Positions 14,994 to 21,825 of a DNA stretch of 37,292 bases are shown one piece after another (position 1 is the stretch's first letter; each line of letters opens with the position of its first letter). Source of the DNA: Darwinimomas sp963643215 (GTDB lineage: Bacteria; Bacillota; Clostridia; Lachnospirales; Lachnospiraceae); contig CAVIJY010000012.1 in assembly GCA_963643215.1 (NCBI GenBank), positions 1 to 37,292 of the forward strand, given 5' to 3'. Under the pieces are notes generated by a model that ran no database searches, was not told where the DNA came from, and worked only from the letters and a program-made list of their open reading frames with translations. The position numbers and the translations under genes are program-made.

Positions 14994-16370
14994 ATGGCAG
15001 AACAAAATAGCACCTCAAAGCAGGGTAGCTCTACAAAGCAGCTGGTTGCAACACTTGGATTCGGAGATCTGATGGGTTCGGCTGTCGGACAGATCATCGG
15101 AGCGGGCATCATGTCCCTGCTGCCGGCAGCGCTGGCTATGACAGGAAGATCAGTTCCATTCGCTTTCTTGATCGCAGCATGCATCACGGTGTGCCAGGCT
15201 ATTCCTTATATCTTTATATCCTCTGTGGCCAGATTCCGCGGCGGTATGTACTCCATGCTTGCTGCTGTTGCCGGAGAGAAATTCGTCGGAATGTATGTTA
15301 TCACCAGCATTCTGTCCAATGTATCGCTGGCTATGTACGGCCTGTCACTGGGCTCCTACCTGTGCTCTCTGTTCGGCTGGGATCCCAGCATGGAGAAGAT
15401 AGTTGCACTGGTAGTACTTACAGCATTCCTTGGACTGAACCTTGTTGGTGTAGATGCTTTCGCCAAGGTACAGAATCTTCTGGTTATTGTCCTGATCGGT
15501 TCACTGCTGATGTTCGGCTTTATGGGTATCGGCAGAGTTCAGTGGGGTACATACTTTGTGAAGGATGAGGGATGGATGCTCGGCGGTCTCATGGGTCTGT
15601 TCCAGGCAGGCGGTCTGCTGACATTCGCGACCGGCGGTGCTACAACTGTATGTAACTTCTCCTGCGAGGCAAAGAACCCGACACGCGATATTCCCGTTGT
15701 TATCATCATCTCTACACTGGGTGTAGCTGTGCTGTACGGTATCCTGGCATTCGTAGCTGCCGGCGTTCTTCCGCTGGATCAGGTAATCGGCAAGAACCTG
15801 ACAGTCGTAGCCGGCGAGATACTGTCTCGTCCCGCTTACATCGTCTTCATCATCGGCGGTGCAGGATGCGCTTTGGCTTCTACGCTGAACAACCAGCTGG
15901 CTACAACACCGAAGCCCATCATGCAGATGTGTGATGACGGCTGGCTGCCGGCCTCATTTGCAGCACTGAATAAGAAGAAAGTTCCTTACAAGATCATCAT
16001 GCTGCTGTATATTATCGCGGTTATCTGCGTACTTTCAGGCCTGTCGATCTCGGTGCTTTCCAACATATGTATTCTGGCATCTGCAGTAACCAATGTAGTT
16101 ATGTTCTGGAATATCCGCAGGATCCCTGAGGTGTTCCCGCACGCTTGGGCAAAGAGCAAGTTCAAGGTTGGTCAGGGCGTTCTGACACTTCTGGCTGCTG
16201 TATCTGTATGTGCTTCTCTCTTCAACAGCTACCTGAATGCATCCAACCTGAGCACTACACTGCTGATCCTCAATGTATGCCTTATCGGTGCCGCTTTCGT
16301 ATTCGGTACCGTAAAGAACAAAACAGTTCATGTAGAGCCGTCCTATGAGGAGCTGCATCTCGAAGATTAA
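14994..16370 (+). CDS. APC superfamily amino-acid permease
   Basis: A 458-residue membrane transporter with about 12 hydrophobic segments. The opening GFGDLMGSAVGQIIGAGIMSLLPAALAMTGRS contains the glycine-rich GAGI motif in helix 1 that binds the substrate backbone in APC permeases. FATGGATTVCNFSCEAKNPTRDIPVVIIIS corresponds to the helix 6-loop signature. The substrate is not determinable; its place 56 bp after a PatB C-S lyase suggests a sulfur amino acid or a peptide-derived amino acid. The gene follows the AGAGAGGG site at ~14977. Confidence 0.9.
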   Translation: MAEQNSTSKQGSSTKQLVATLGFGDLMGSAVGQIIGAGIMSLLPAALAMTGRSVPFAFLIAACITVCQAIPYIFISSVARFRGGMYSMLAAVAGEKFVGMYVITSILSNVSLAMYGLSLGSYLCSLFGWDPSMEKIVALVVLTAFLGLNLVGVDAFAKVQNLLVIVLIGSLLMFGFMGIGRVQWGTYFVKDEGWMLGGLMGLFQAGGLLTFATGGATTVCNFSCEAKNPTRDIPVVIIISTLGVAVLYGILAFVAAGVLPLDQVIGKNLTVVAGEILSRPAYIVFIIGGAGCALASTLNNQLATTPKPIMQMCDDGWLPASFAALNKKKVPYKIIMLLYIIAVICVLSGLSISVLSNICILASAVTNVVMFWNIRRIPEVFPHAWAKSKFKVGQGVLTLLAAVSVCASLFNSYLNASNLSTTLLILNVCLIGAAFVFGTVKNKTVHVEPSYEELHLED

Positions 16371-16405
16371 AGAAAGGATGGGCTGACTGCCCTGTGTGAG
16401 CTGAT

Positions 16406-16642
16406 ATGCGAGGGAGAACGACCTTTGGTTTTACATTGATCAAGACCTTACTCTGGTGCTGCTGCGCCATAGTCTACGTAATCAGCTTCAATGCTCTCAA
16501 AGGGAGCGGGGATACGACAGGAATGCTGATCAATATCGTCATAGCTGCTCTGTCGCTGCTCATGTGTCTGCTGAATGCAAAAAAGCTTCCGTATTTGTGG
16601 GAGGCTCGCAAGCAGACCAAAGCGCCCGGAACAGGGGAGTAA
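16406..16642 (+). CDS. Small two-helix membrane protein
   Basis: A 78-residue protein with two hydrophobic helices (LIKTLLWCCCAIVYVISFNAL and TGMLINIVIAALSLLMCLLN) and a basic C-terminal tail ending KQTKAPGTGE. It lies 35 bp after the APC permease in the same direction. Its ribosome site is weak, so it may be translated by coupling. It could be an accessory subunit of the permease, but no family is recognised. Confidence 0.6.
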   Translation: MRGRTTFGFTLIKTLLWCCCAIVYVISFNALKGSGDTTGMLINIVIAALSLLMCLLNAKKLPYLWEARKQTKAPGTGE

Positions 16643-16658
16643 AAATCTTGAATCATCT

Positions 16659-16698
16659 TGCGGACTGCCGAGTTTAATGTTAAACTTGGCAGTCCGCA
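16659..16698. terminator. Strong hairpin between small membrane protein and redoxin genes
   Basis: 17-bp stem (TGCGGACTGCCGAGTTT at 16659-16675, AAACTTGGCAGTCCGCA at 16682-16698, one G-T pair). No T-run follows on the plus strand, so it may be a processing/stability element more than a terminator. Confidence 0.55.
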
Positions 16699-16758
16699 GA
16701 GTTGTAAAATCAGGCTCTAAGCCTTGATTCAATATAATCATGAAAGGAGATGTTTCCA

Positions 16759-17322
16759 ATGGCTAAGTTAAATGTCGGCGACAAGATGCCCAATTTTACC
16801 TTCAACACACAGAGTCGCACGGGTGTAACTATCGATGAGGCTGTGAAGGGCAAGAAGAAGACGGTATTCTGGGTACTGAGATACATCGGATGTACAGTAT
16901 GCCGGTATGATGTTCATGTCATCAGCCAGCGCTATCAGGAATTCCTGGACAAAGATGCTCAGGTATATGTAGTCATGCAGAGTGATCCTCAGGTGGTTAG
17001 AGATGATCTGGCTAAGAGCCCGGATCCTGTTCCGGTTGAGATCATCTGTGACACAGATCAGAATATCTACAAGACTCTGAATATCGAGACATGGGGAGAG
17101 CCCGGCTCCAAGCCTGTGCTTGATGAGCAGACAATGGGAAGACTTAAGACAAAGGGAGCGGCTGCAGCAGAGGCCGGCTTCACACATGGCAAGTACGAGG
17201 GCTCCGAGGAGCAGCTGCCGGCCATGTTCATCACGGATGACAAAGGTGTTGTAGAGTATGCTCACTACGGCAAGGATATCATGGATATGCCTACGGTAGA
17301 TGAGGTTCTGGCTCTTCTGTAA
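16759..17322 (+). CDS. AhpC/TSA-like redoxin (peroxiredoxin family)
   Basis: A 187-residue thioredoxin-fold protein. The N-terminal GDKMPNFTFNTQSRTGVTIDEAVKGKKKTVFWVLRYIGCTVCRYDVH carries the active site as CTVC (C45, C48), located where AhpC/TSA peroxiredoxins have their peroxidatic cysteine; a CxxC arrangement is typical of the 'peroxiredoxin-like' redoxin subgroup. A glycine-rich insertion precedes the cis-proline-type segment QLPAMFITDDKGVVEYAHYG. It probably reduces peroxides or disulfides in the cytoplasm. The start at 16759 is favoured over the ATG at 16750, since AAAGGAG lies 9 bases upstream. Confidence 0.85.
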   Translation: MAKLNVGDKMPNFTFNTQSRTGVTIDEAVKGKKKTVFWVLRYIGCTVCRYDVHVISQRYQEFLDKDAQVYVVMQSDPQVVRDDLAKSPDPVPVEIICDTDQNIYKTLNIETWGEPGSKPVLDEQTMGRLKTKGAAAAEAGFTHGKYEGSEEQLPAMFITDDKGVVEYAHYGKDIMDMPTVDEVLALL

Positions 17323-17392
17323 GTTAAAGTATGCAGGGTGCGGCACCTTTGACATGCTCAGGGGCGTATGGCAGCCGGCTATTATGATTGGT

Positions 17393-17428
17393 ACATGCCC
17401 GCCATGCAGCGGGCATGTATGTTTATTA
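17393..17428 (+). terminator. Terminator downstream of the redoxin gene
   Basis: Perfect 10-bp stem ACATGCCCGC/GCGGGCATGT with a 6-base loop, followed by a T-rich stretch (ATGTTTATTATTT). Two weaker hairpins (17436-17455 and 17468-17486) follow before the next gene and may form a leader. Confidence 0.65.
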
Positions 17429-17517
17429 TTTAACGATCGCCTCCAAAAAGGAAGGCGTCACCATATACCCTCGTTTATTGAGGGTTGAAAATATTCTGAA
17501 AAAGGGAGTTTTGAAAC

Positions 17518-18759
17518 ATGCAATCACTGATCAAGCTGGCCGCGGTCTTTGCTCTCATCGTAGTACTGATCGCCTTTAAGCGGCCCATCAACCTGGTCAT
17601 GGCCATCGCCTCTGTGGTGGTCGTCCTTCTTTACCGTCTGCCTATGGATGCTGTTCTGCCTGCTTTGAAGAACGGTGTGCTGGGCTATAACACAATCAAT
17701 GCACTGCTGGTTCTTTACTGCATCACCTTCCTGCAGCGAATGATGGAGTCCAGAAAGCAGCTGCTCGGATGCCAGACGGCCATGAACGGGCTGTTCAATA
17801 ATCGACGGGTCAATGCTGCACTTACACCTTTCATGCTTGGCTGTCTTCCGGCTGCCTCTACCGTGCTCATCTGCGGCCCCATAGTAAGGGATGCAGTCGG
17901 CGACTCATTGAAGACAGATGAGACAGCTGCCATCACAAGCTATTTCCGTCACATATCAGAGGCATTTATGCCTACATACAGCAATCTTCTTATAGCAGTA
18001 GGCCTTACGGCAGGACTGGTGACACCGGCATCGTTTGTAGTCGGAATGCTTCCTGTAGTGCTGTGTCTGTTCCTCTCGGGATATTTTGTATATCTGCGCA
18101 AGGTGCCCAGAGAAACCGGTATGGTTCCGGATCAGCCCAAGAGCGCATATCTTGCACTGCTGGTCAAGAGCATCTGGCCCATCTTCCTGTCCATCGCACT
18201 GGTGCTGATGCCGATCAAGATCCCGGTTGTAGGATCTGTACCTGTATGGGGCGCTGTGACCGTATGCATCATTCTGGAGCTGTTTGTCAATAAGTTCTCG
18301 GCTAAGGAGGTAATCCCCTTCTTCCGTACAGCTTTTGAGGCTAAGCTGATGCTGAATACGCTGGCGGTTATGATCTTCGGCCAGCTTCTCAATGCTACCG
18401 GCGTCGTGACGCTGCTGCCTGAGTACTTTGCGAAGCTTCCTATACCTATGTTCCTTATATATGCGCTCATCTTCACCGTGGCGCCTCTTGTAGGCGGAAC
18501 CATGGCGGTATATGTGCTTTGCATCCCCATGATGCTCGACTCTACCGGAGGAGTGCATTTCTTCTCGCTTTTCCTGCTGTGCATGACTATGCAGTATGTC
18601 ATCATGCAGGTATGCCCTACTCATATATGCCTGACGCTGTGCGCTGAGGACTACAAGATACCGCTGGGTTCCCTTATCGCAAAAGCTATGCCGCTGGTCA
18701 TTGTGGCAACCATTCTGGCATTTGGCTACTACTTCATCCTTTCGGCATGCGGGCTGTAA
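17518..18759 (+). CDS. DUF401 family membrane permease
   Basis: A 413-residue polytopic protein with about ten hydrophobic segments. The overall layout, the re-entrant-like LGCLPAASTVLICGPIVRDAVGD (about 105-127) and its second-half counterpart VAPLVGGTMAVYVLCIPMMLDST match the DUF401 group of the ion-transporter superfamily, which includes Na+-coupled anion carriers. Its substrate is unknown. It closes the patB-permease-redoxin series but has its own leader with hairpins, and AAAGGGAG precedes the ATG. Confidence 0.8.
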   Translation: MQSLIKLAAVFALIVVLIAFKRPINLVMAIASVVVVLLYRLPMDAVLPALKNGVLGYNTINALLVLYCITFLQRMMESRKQLLGCQTAMNGLFNNRRVNAALTPFMLGCLPAASTVLICGPIVRDAVGDSLKTDETAAITSYFRHISEAFMPTYSNLLIAVGLTAGLVTPASFVVGMLPVVLCLFLSGYFVYLRKVPRETGMVPDQPKSAYLALLVKSIWPIFLSIALVLMPIKIPVVGSVPVWGAVTVCIILELFVNKFSAKEVIPFFRTAFEAKLMLNTLAVMIFGQLLNATGVVTLLPEYFAKLPIPMFLIYALIFTVAPLVGGTMAVYVLCIPMMLDSTGGVHFFSLFLLCMTMQYVIMQVCPTHICLTLCAEDYKIPLGSLIAKAMPLVIVATILAFGYYFILSACGL

Positions 18760-18779
18760 TTATCCGCTCCGGCAAAGGC

Positions 18780-18818
18780 AGCTGCCGGTCAGGTGAAAAA
18801 TCTACTGTACCGGCAGCG
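18780..18818. other. Hairpin after the DUF401 gene
   Basis: GCTGCCGGT pairs with ACCGGCAGC around a ~19-base loop. No T-run follows, so termination is uncertain. Confidence 0.5.
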
Positions 18819-18834
18819 AAAAGATGCATGCGGG

Positions 18835-18875
18835 ATATTGGTTCGGGTGCACCCGAACCACCGGTAACCAATATT
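18835..18875 (-). repeat. Dispersed repeat, copy D (core palindrome with outer arms)
   Basis: The perfect core GGTTCGGGTGCACCCGAACC followed by a CCGGTAACC linker, matching the second half of copies B and E. An outer pair ATATTGGTT/AACCAATAT wraps the core. The GAA-loop hairpin half is missing. Confidence 0.8.
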
Positions 18876-18890
18876 GAAATGATCATAAAC

Positions 18891-18940
18891 AAAAGCACAT
18901 GGGATAAAGACATACAGTATGTCGATCCCGTGTGCTTTTT
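18891..18940. terminator. Bidirectional terminator between DUF401 and rubrerythrin genes
   Basis: AAAAGCACATGGGAT (18891-18905) pairs with ATCCCGTGTGCTTTT (18925-18939), with an inner GACATA/TATGTC stem, then a T-run. It lies between convergent genes. Confidence 0.88.
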
Positions 18941-18962
18941 ACATGAAGCGTGTTTTCCTTGC

Positions 18963-18990
18963 GATAAGCGCATCTGAGAATGCGCTTATC
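18963..18990. other. Hairpin at the 3' side of the rubrerythrin gene
   Basis: Perfect 10-bp stem GATAAGCGCA/TGCGCTTATC with an 8-base loop, 37 bp beyond the rubrerythrin stop. No T-run on either strand. Confidence 0.55.
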
Positions 18991-19026
18991 AATCAGCATG
19001 CAAGCCGATCTAGCAGTGTCAGGGGC

Positions 19027-19572
19027 TTAGCCGAAGTATCTTCTGAGCAGACCTTCAAATGCCTTGCCGTGGCGGGCTTCATCTCGAGCCATCTCATGAA
19101 CGGTATCATGAATAGCGTCATATCCGCGCTCCTTTGCTTTCTTTGCAAGGAGAGTCTTGCCCTCTGTCGCGCCTCTTTCCGCGTCAACACGCATCTCAAG
19201 ATTCTTCTTTGTTGAATCTGTAACCACCTCGCCGAGGAGCTCAGCAAACTTCGCAGCATGCTCAGCCTCTTCAAATGCGGCCTTCTCCCAGTAGAGACCT
19301 ATCTCGGGATATCCCTCACGGTGAGCCACTCTGGACATAGCCAGATACATACCAACCTCTGAGCATTCACCCTCAAAGTTTGCTCTCAGATCGGCCTTGA
19401 TGTCATCCTCAACATCCTTTGCTACGCCTACCACATGCTCTGCAGCCCAGCTCTGGTCATCCTCCTCGACCTTCACGAACTTGTCTGCCGGAACCTTGCA
19501 TGTAGGGCACTGCGCGGGCGGATTCTCACCCTCATAGATATAACCACATACTGTACATCTCCACTTTGCCAT
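19027..19572 (-). CDS. Reverse rubrerythrin (rubredoxin domain first), NADH peroxidase type
   Basis: A 181-residue non-heme iron protein. Residues 1-35 form a rubredoxin-like Fe(SCys)4 site (C6, C9, C22, C25), and the rest is a ferritin-like diiron four-helix bundle with EGECSEVGMYLAMSR, EIGLYWEKAAFEEAEHAAKFAEL and ARDEARHG ligand helices. The rubredoxin-first order defines the 'reverse' rubrerythrins of anaerobes, known to reduce H2O2 and, through partner electron carriers, O2. The start at 19572 is preferred over 19587 because GGAGGAG lies just upstream. The gene follows a PerR-like regulator by 26 bp, so the two are almost surely one operon. Confidence 0.93.
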   Translation of the reverse strand: MAKWRCTVCGYIYEGENPPAQCPTCKVPADKFVKVEEDDQSWAAEHVVGVAKDVEDDIKADLRANFEGECSEVGMYLAMSRVAHREGYPEIGLYWEKAAFEEAEHAAKFAELLGEVVTDSTKKNLEMRVDAERGATEGKTLLAKKAKERGYDAIHDTVHEMARDEARHGKAFEGLLRRYFG

Positions 19573-19598
19573 AGTTTTCTCCTCCATGATAAATTTGT

Positions 19599-20027
19599 TT
19601 ATTGTTTATTCCCACATTCCGTACATATGCCGTAGTATACGAAGGCACGATAGTCTATCCGTGCGATCTCGGCATTTACGGGAAATGCATCTCCGGTTTT
19701 ATCGTCGGCATCTCTGAACAGATCGACGATCCTGCCGCACTCGGTGCAGATAAAATGGTCGTGATCCGAGATATCGCCGTCGTAATGCTCCGTGCCGTCT
19801 CCGCAATGAAGTCTGCGAATCATATGAAGCTGCGCCAGCAGCGAGAGATTGCGGTAAACGGTTGCGAGACTGATCTTCGGATATTCCCTTCTGAGAGAGA
19901 CATAGACCATATCCGCCGTAGGATGATCCCTGCGATTTACCACATTCTTCAGGACAGCGGCACGCTGACGGCTGAATCTGCGGTCCGAAGCTGATAAAGC
20001 TGCCTGCTCGGCTTTTAACTCTGCCAT
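19599..20027 (-). CDS. perR: Fur family regulator, PerR-like peroxide sensor
   Basis: A 142-residue Fur-superfamily repressor. An N-terminal winged helix (HPTADMVYVSLRREYPKISLATVYRNLSLL) is followed by a dimerisation domain with two zinc-binding CxxC pairs (ICTECGRIV and GICTECGNKQ). The regulatory metal segment HYDGDISDHDHF carries the Asp/His pattern of PerR. Close linkage to rubrerythrin supports peroxide sensing rather than iron sensing. AAGGAGG precedes the ATG. A near-palindromic AT-rich box overlaps its own promoter, so autorepression released by peroxide is likely. Assignment as PerR, not Fur or Zur, rests on context and the Asp ligand. Confidence 0.87.
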   Translation of the reverse strand: MAELKAEQAALSASDRRFSRQRAAVLKNVVNRRDHPTADMVYVSLRREYPKISLATVYRNLSLLAQLHMIRRLHCGDGTEHYDGDISDHDHFICTECGRIVDLFRDADDKTGDAFPVNAEIARIDYRAFVYYGICTECGNKQ

Positions 20028-20081
20028 AACCGCCTCCTTGTTAGCCGTTGAGAAGTTGATACAAGTTTATTTGCATAAAAC

Positions 20082-20103
20082 AATAATAGTAACTGTTATT
20101 ATT
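20082..20103. promoter_or_regulatory. PerR-box-like operator
   Basis: 22-bp box with 7-bp inverted arms AATAATA...TATTATT (20082-20088 and 20097-20103), sitting just downstream of, and touching, the -10 hexamer of the perR promoter. It resembles AT-rich Per boxes but is not an exact match to the Bacillus consensus. Confidence 0.6.
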
Positions 20104-20130
20104 TATATACGACAAATGCGGCAAAGTCAA
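20102..20130 (-). promoter_or_regulatory. Promoter of the perR-rubrerythrin operon
   Basis: Minus strand TTGACT (20130-20125), 17-bp spacer, TATAAA (20107-20102). Confidence 0.75.
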
Positions 20131-20159
20131 GCATTATATGAAAAATCATAAACCAATTT

Positions 20160-20188
20160 TTGACAAGTACCTGTTTCACGGCTATAGT
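20160..20188 (+). promoter_or_regulatory. Promoter of the cyclophilin gene
   Basis: TTGACA (20160-20165), 17-bp spacer, TATAGT (20183-20188). It excludes an in-frame ATG at 20160 as the protein start. Confidence 0.75.
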
Positions 20189-20225
20189 AATGAAGAATCT
20201 ATCAACCAAGTTCAGGAGAATGACT

Positions 20226-20753
20226 ATGACAGAGGTAAAGAATCCTATAGCAACCATAAACATGCAGGACGGAGGCGTGATGAGGCTGGAGCTGTATCCG
20301 GCTGTTGCGCCCAACACAGTAAACAATTTTATCGAGCTCGCCAACAGCGGATTTTATGACGGACTTATCTTCCATAGAGTCATAGAAGGATTTATGATTC
20401 AGGGAGGCGATCCGCAGGGAAGCGGAATGGGCGGCCCGGGATATTCGATCCGCGGTGAGTTCAGAGCCAACGGCTTTGACAACGAGCTGAGCCACTCACG
20501 GGGAGTTATATCCATGGCGAGATCCATGATGCCTGACAGCGCCGGAAGCCAGTTCTTCATCATGCACAAGGACGGGGATTTCCTCGACGGCAACTATGCG
20601 GCCTTCGGTATGCTGCTGGACGGCTTTGATGTGCTGGATGCTATAGCGACAACCAGAACAGGCAGAAATGACAGACCGATGGTTGATCAGAAGATAGCCT
20701 CCATACGCGTGGATACCCAGGGCGTTGACTATGATGCTCCGGAGAAGTGCTGA
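20226..20753 (+). CDS. Cyclophilin-type peptidyl-prolyl cis-trans isomerase
   Basis: A 175-residue single-domain cyclophilin that accelerates proline isomerisation during folding; it lacks a signal peptide, so it is cytoplasmic. The catalytic block LIFHRVIEGFMIQGGDPQGSGMGGPGYSIRGEF, the MARSMMPDSAGSQFFIMHKD block and LDGNYAAFGMLLDGFDVLD are intact. The start at 20226 lies 7 bases after AGGAG, whereas the in-frame ATG at 20220 is only 1 base from it. It has its own promoter, divergent from perR. Confidence 0.94.
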   Translation: MTEVKNPIATINMQDGGVMRLELYPAVAPNTVNNFIELANSGFYDGLIFHRVIEGFMIQGGDPQGSGMGGPGYSIRGEFRANGFDNELSHSRGVISMARSMMPDSAGSQFFIMHKDGDFLDGNYAAFGMLLDGFDVLDAIATTRTGRNDRPMVDQKIASIRVDTQGVDYDAPEKC

Positions 20754-20902
20754 GAACATGATGCGGAGGATCATGCCTGAAGCAGCGGCATGAAGCAGTA
20801 TCGGATAAAAAGCAGTGGCATTTCAAAGATATAGATGCTATAATCTGCTGTATTGTACGGGCGCAGTCCGTTCATATTTTATTGTTTATCGGAGGGAATC
20901 AC

Positions 20903-21640
20903 ATGGCAGAGGAGACAATGAAAGATTTCGAGAATGAGATCAACGAGTCTTTCAAAAACAAAAAGCAGATCGAGGATGCAGACGCAGGCAAATGGGAGAA
21001 ATTCCAGCAGATGATGGACGAGAAGACCCCGATAGAGGTCAAGATCGCCGAGGCTGTAAAGGCCGGATGCGTTGCATATGTCGATGATGTACGCGGATTT
21101 ATTCCCGCAAGCCACCTTTCGACTCAGCATGTAGATGACCTTGAAGAGTATAAGGGAAAGAAGCTTGATGTCATCATCATCACGGTTGAGCCGGAAAAGA
21201 AGAGGCTGGTCATGAGCCACAGGGCTCTGGCACGCGCCGCACAGGCAAGCGCAAAGGCTGAGAAGCAGGCAGCCATCAAGGTTGGCGATGTGATGGACGG
21301 CAAGGTGGAGACACTGAAGGACTACGGTGCGTTCATTGATCTCGGCGACGGCATCTCGGGACTTCTTCATGTATCACAGATATCGTACAAGAGAGTAAAG
21401 TCCCCCGCAGCAGTTCTCAAGGAAGGCCAGGAGGTGAAGGTATCCGTAATCGGCAACGAAAACGGCAAGATCTCACTGTCCATGAAGGCGCTTGAGGAGG
21501 CTCCGGCAGGTTATGAGGAGCGCGAAGAGAGAAGACCTCGCAGAAACAGAGATGAGGGCGAATCCGCTGTCCAGTACAAGGAGGAGGGCAAGGCCGTAAC
21601 AAGCCTTGGAGATCTTCTGAAGAATATCAAGCTCAACTGA
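20903..21640 (+). CDS. S1 RNA-binding domain protein (two S1 domains)
   Basis: A 245-residue cytoplasmic protein. A charged N-terminal region is followed by a divergent S1 module (about 43-107, VKAGCVAYVDDVRGFIPASHL...KKRLVMSHRAL) and a classical S1 module (about 124-197, GDVMDGKVETLKDYGAFIDLGDGISGLLHVSQIS...GKISLSMKAL). The tail is basic and acidic (EEREERRPRRNRDEG). It is organised like two C-terminal repeats of ribosomal protein S1 and like small S1 proteins such as YugI. A role in mRNA or ribosome binding is inferred. GGAGGG precedes the ATG. A terminator follows. Confidence 0.88.
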   Translation: MAEETMKDFENEINESFKNKKQIEDADAGKWEKFQQMMDEKTPIEVKIAEAVKAGCVAYVDDVRGFIPASHLSTQHVDDLEEYKGKKLDVIIITVEPEKKRLVMSHRALARAAQASAKAEKQAAIKVGDVMDGKVETLKDYGAFIDLGDGISGLLHVSQISYKRVKSPAAVLKEGQEVKVSVIGNENGKISLSMKALEEAPAGYEEREERRPRRNRDEGESAVQYKEEGKAVTSLGDLLKNIKLN

Positions 21641-21662
21641 TGTTTTAAGCTGTAAGCTCAAG

Positions 21663-21687
21663 GGGCGGACGATGTTCGCCCTTTTTT
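21663..21687 (+). terminator. Rho-independent terminator after the S1-domain gene
   Basis: GGGCGGAC (21663-21670) pairs with GTTCGCCC (21674-21681) with one mismatch and a 3-base loop, then six T. Confidence 0.8.
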
Positions 21688-21723
21688 GTACGAGCAATGA
21701 GTCAAAGTACCCGTGCGCGGGCA

Positions 21724-21788
21724 GCAAGTCACGAACCCGCAGCCGGGGATGCGCGAAGCATATCCACGGCAAAGGGGAAGTGACTTGC
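21724..21788. other. Inverted-repeat structure upstream of the M18 aminopeptidase gene
   Basis: Perfect 9-bp arms GCAAGTCAC (21724-21732) and GTGACTTGC (21780-21788) enclose a GC-rich 47-bp interior containing a GATGCGCGAAGCATATC hairpin. It lies ~40 bp before the start codon, in what should be the 5' leader. No riboswitch class was recognised. Confidence 0.5.
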
Positions 21789-21825
21789 AGGTCACGTGCA
21801 AGCACGGAAGGCAAAGGAGGCAGAC

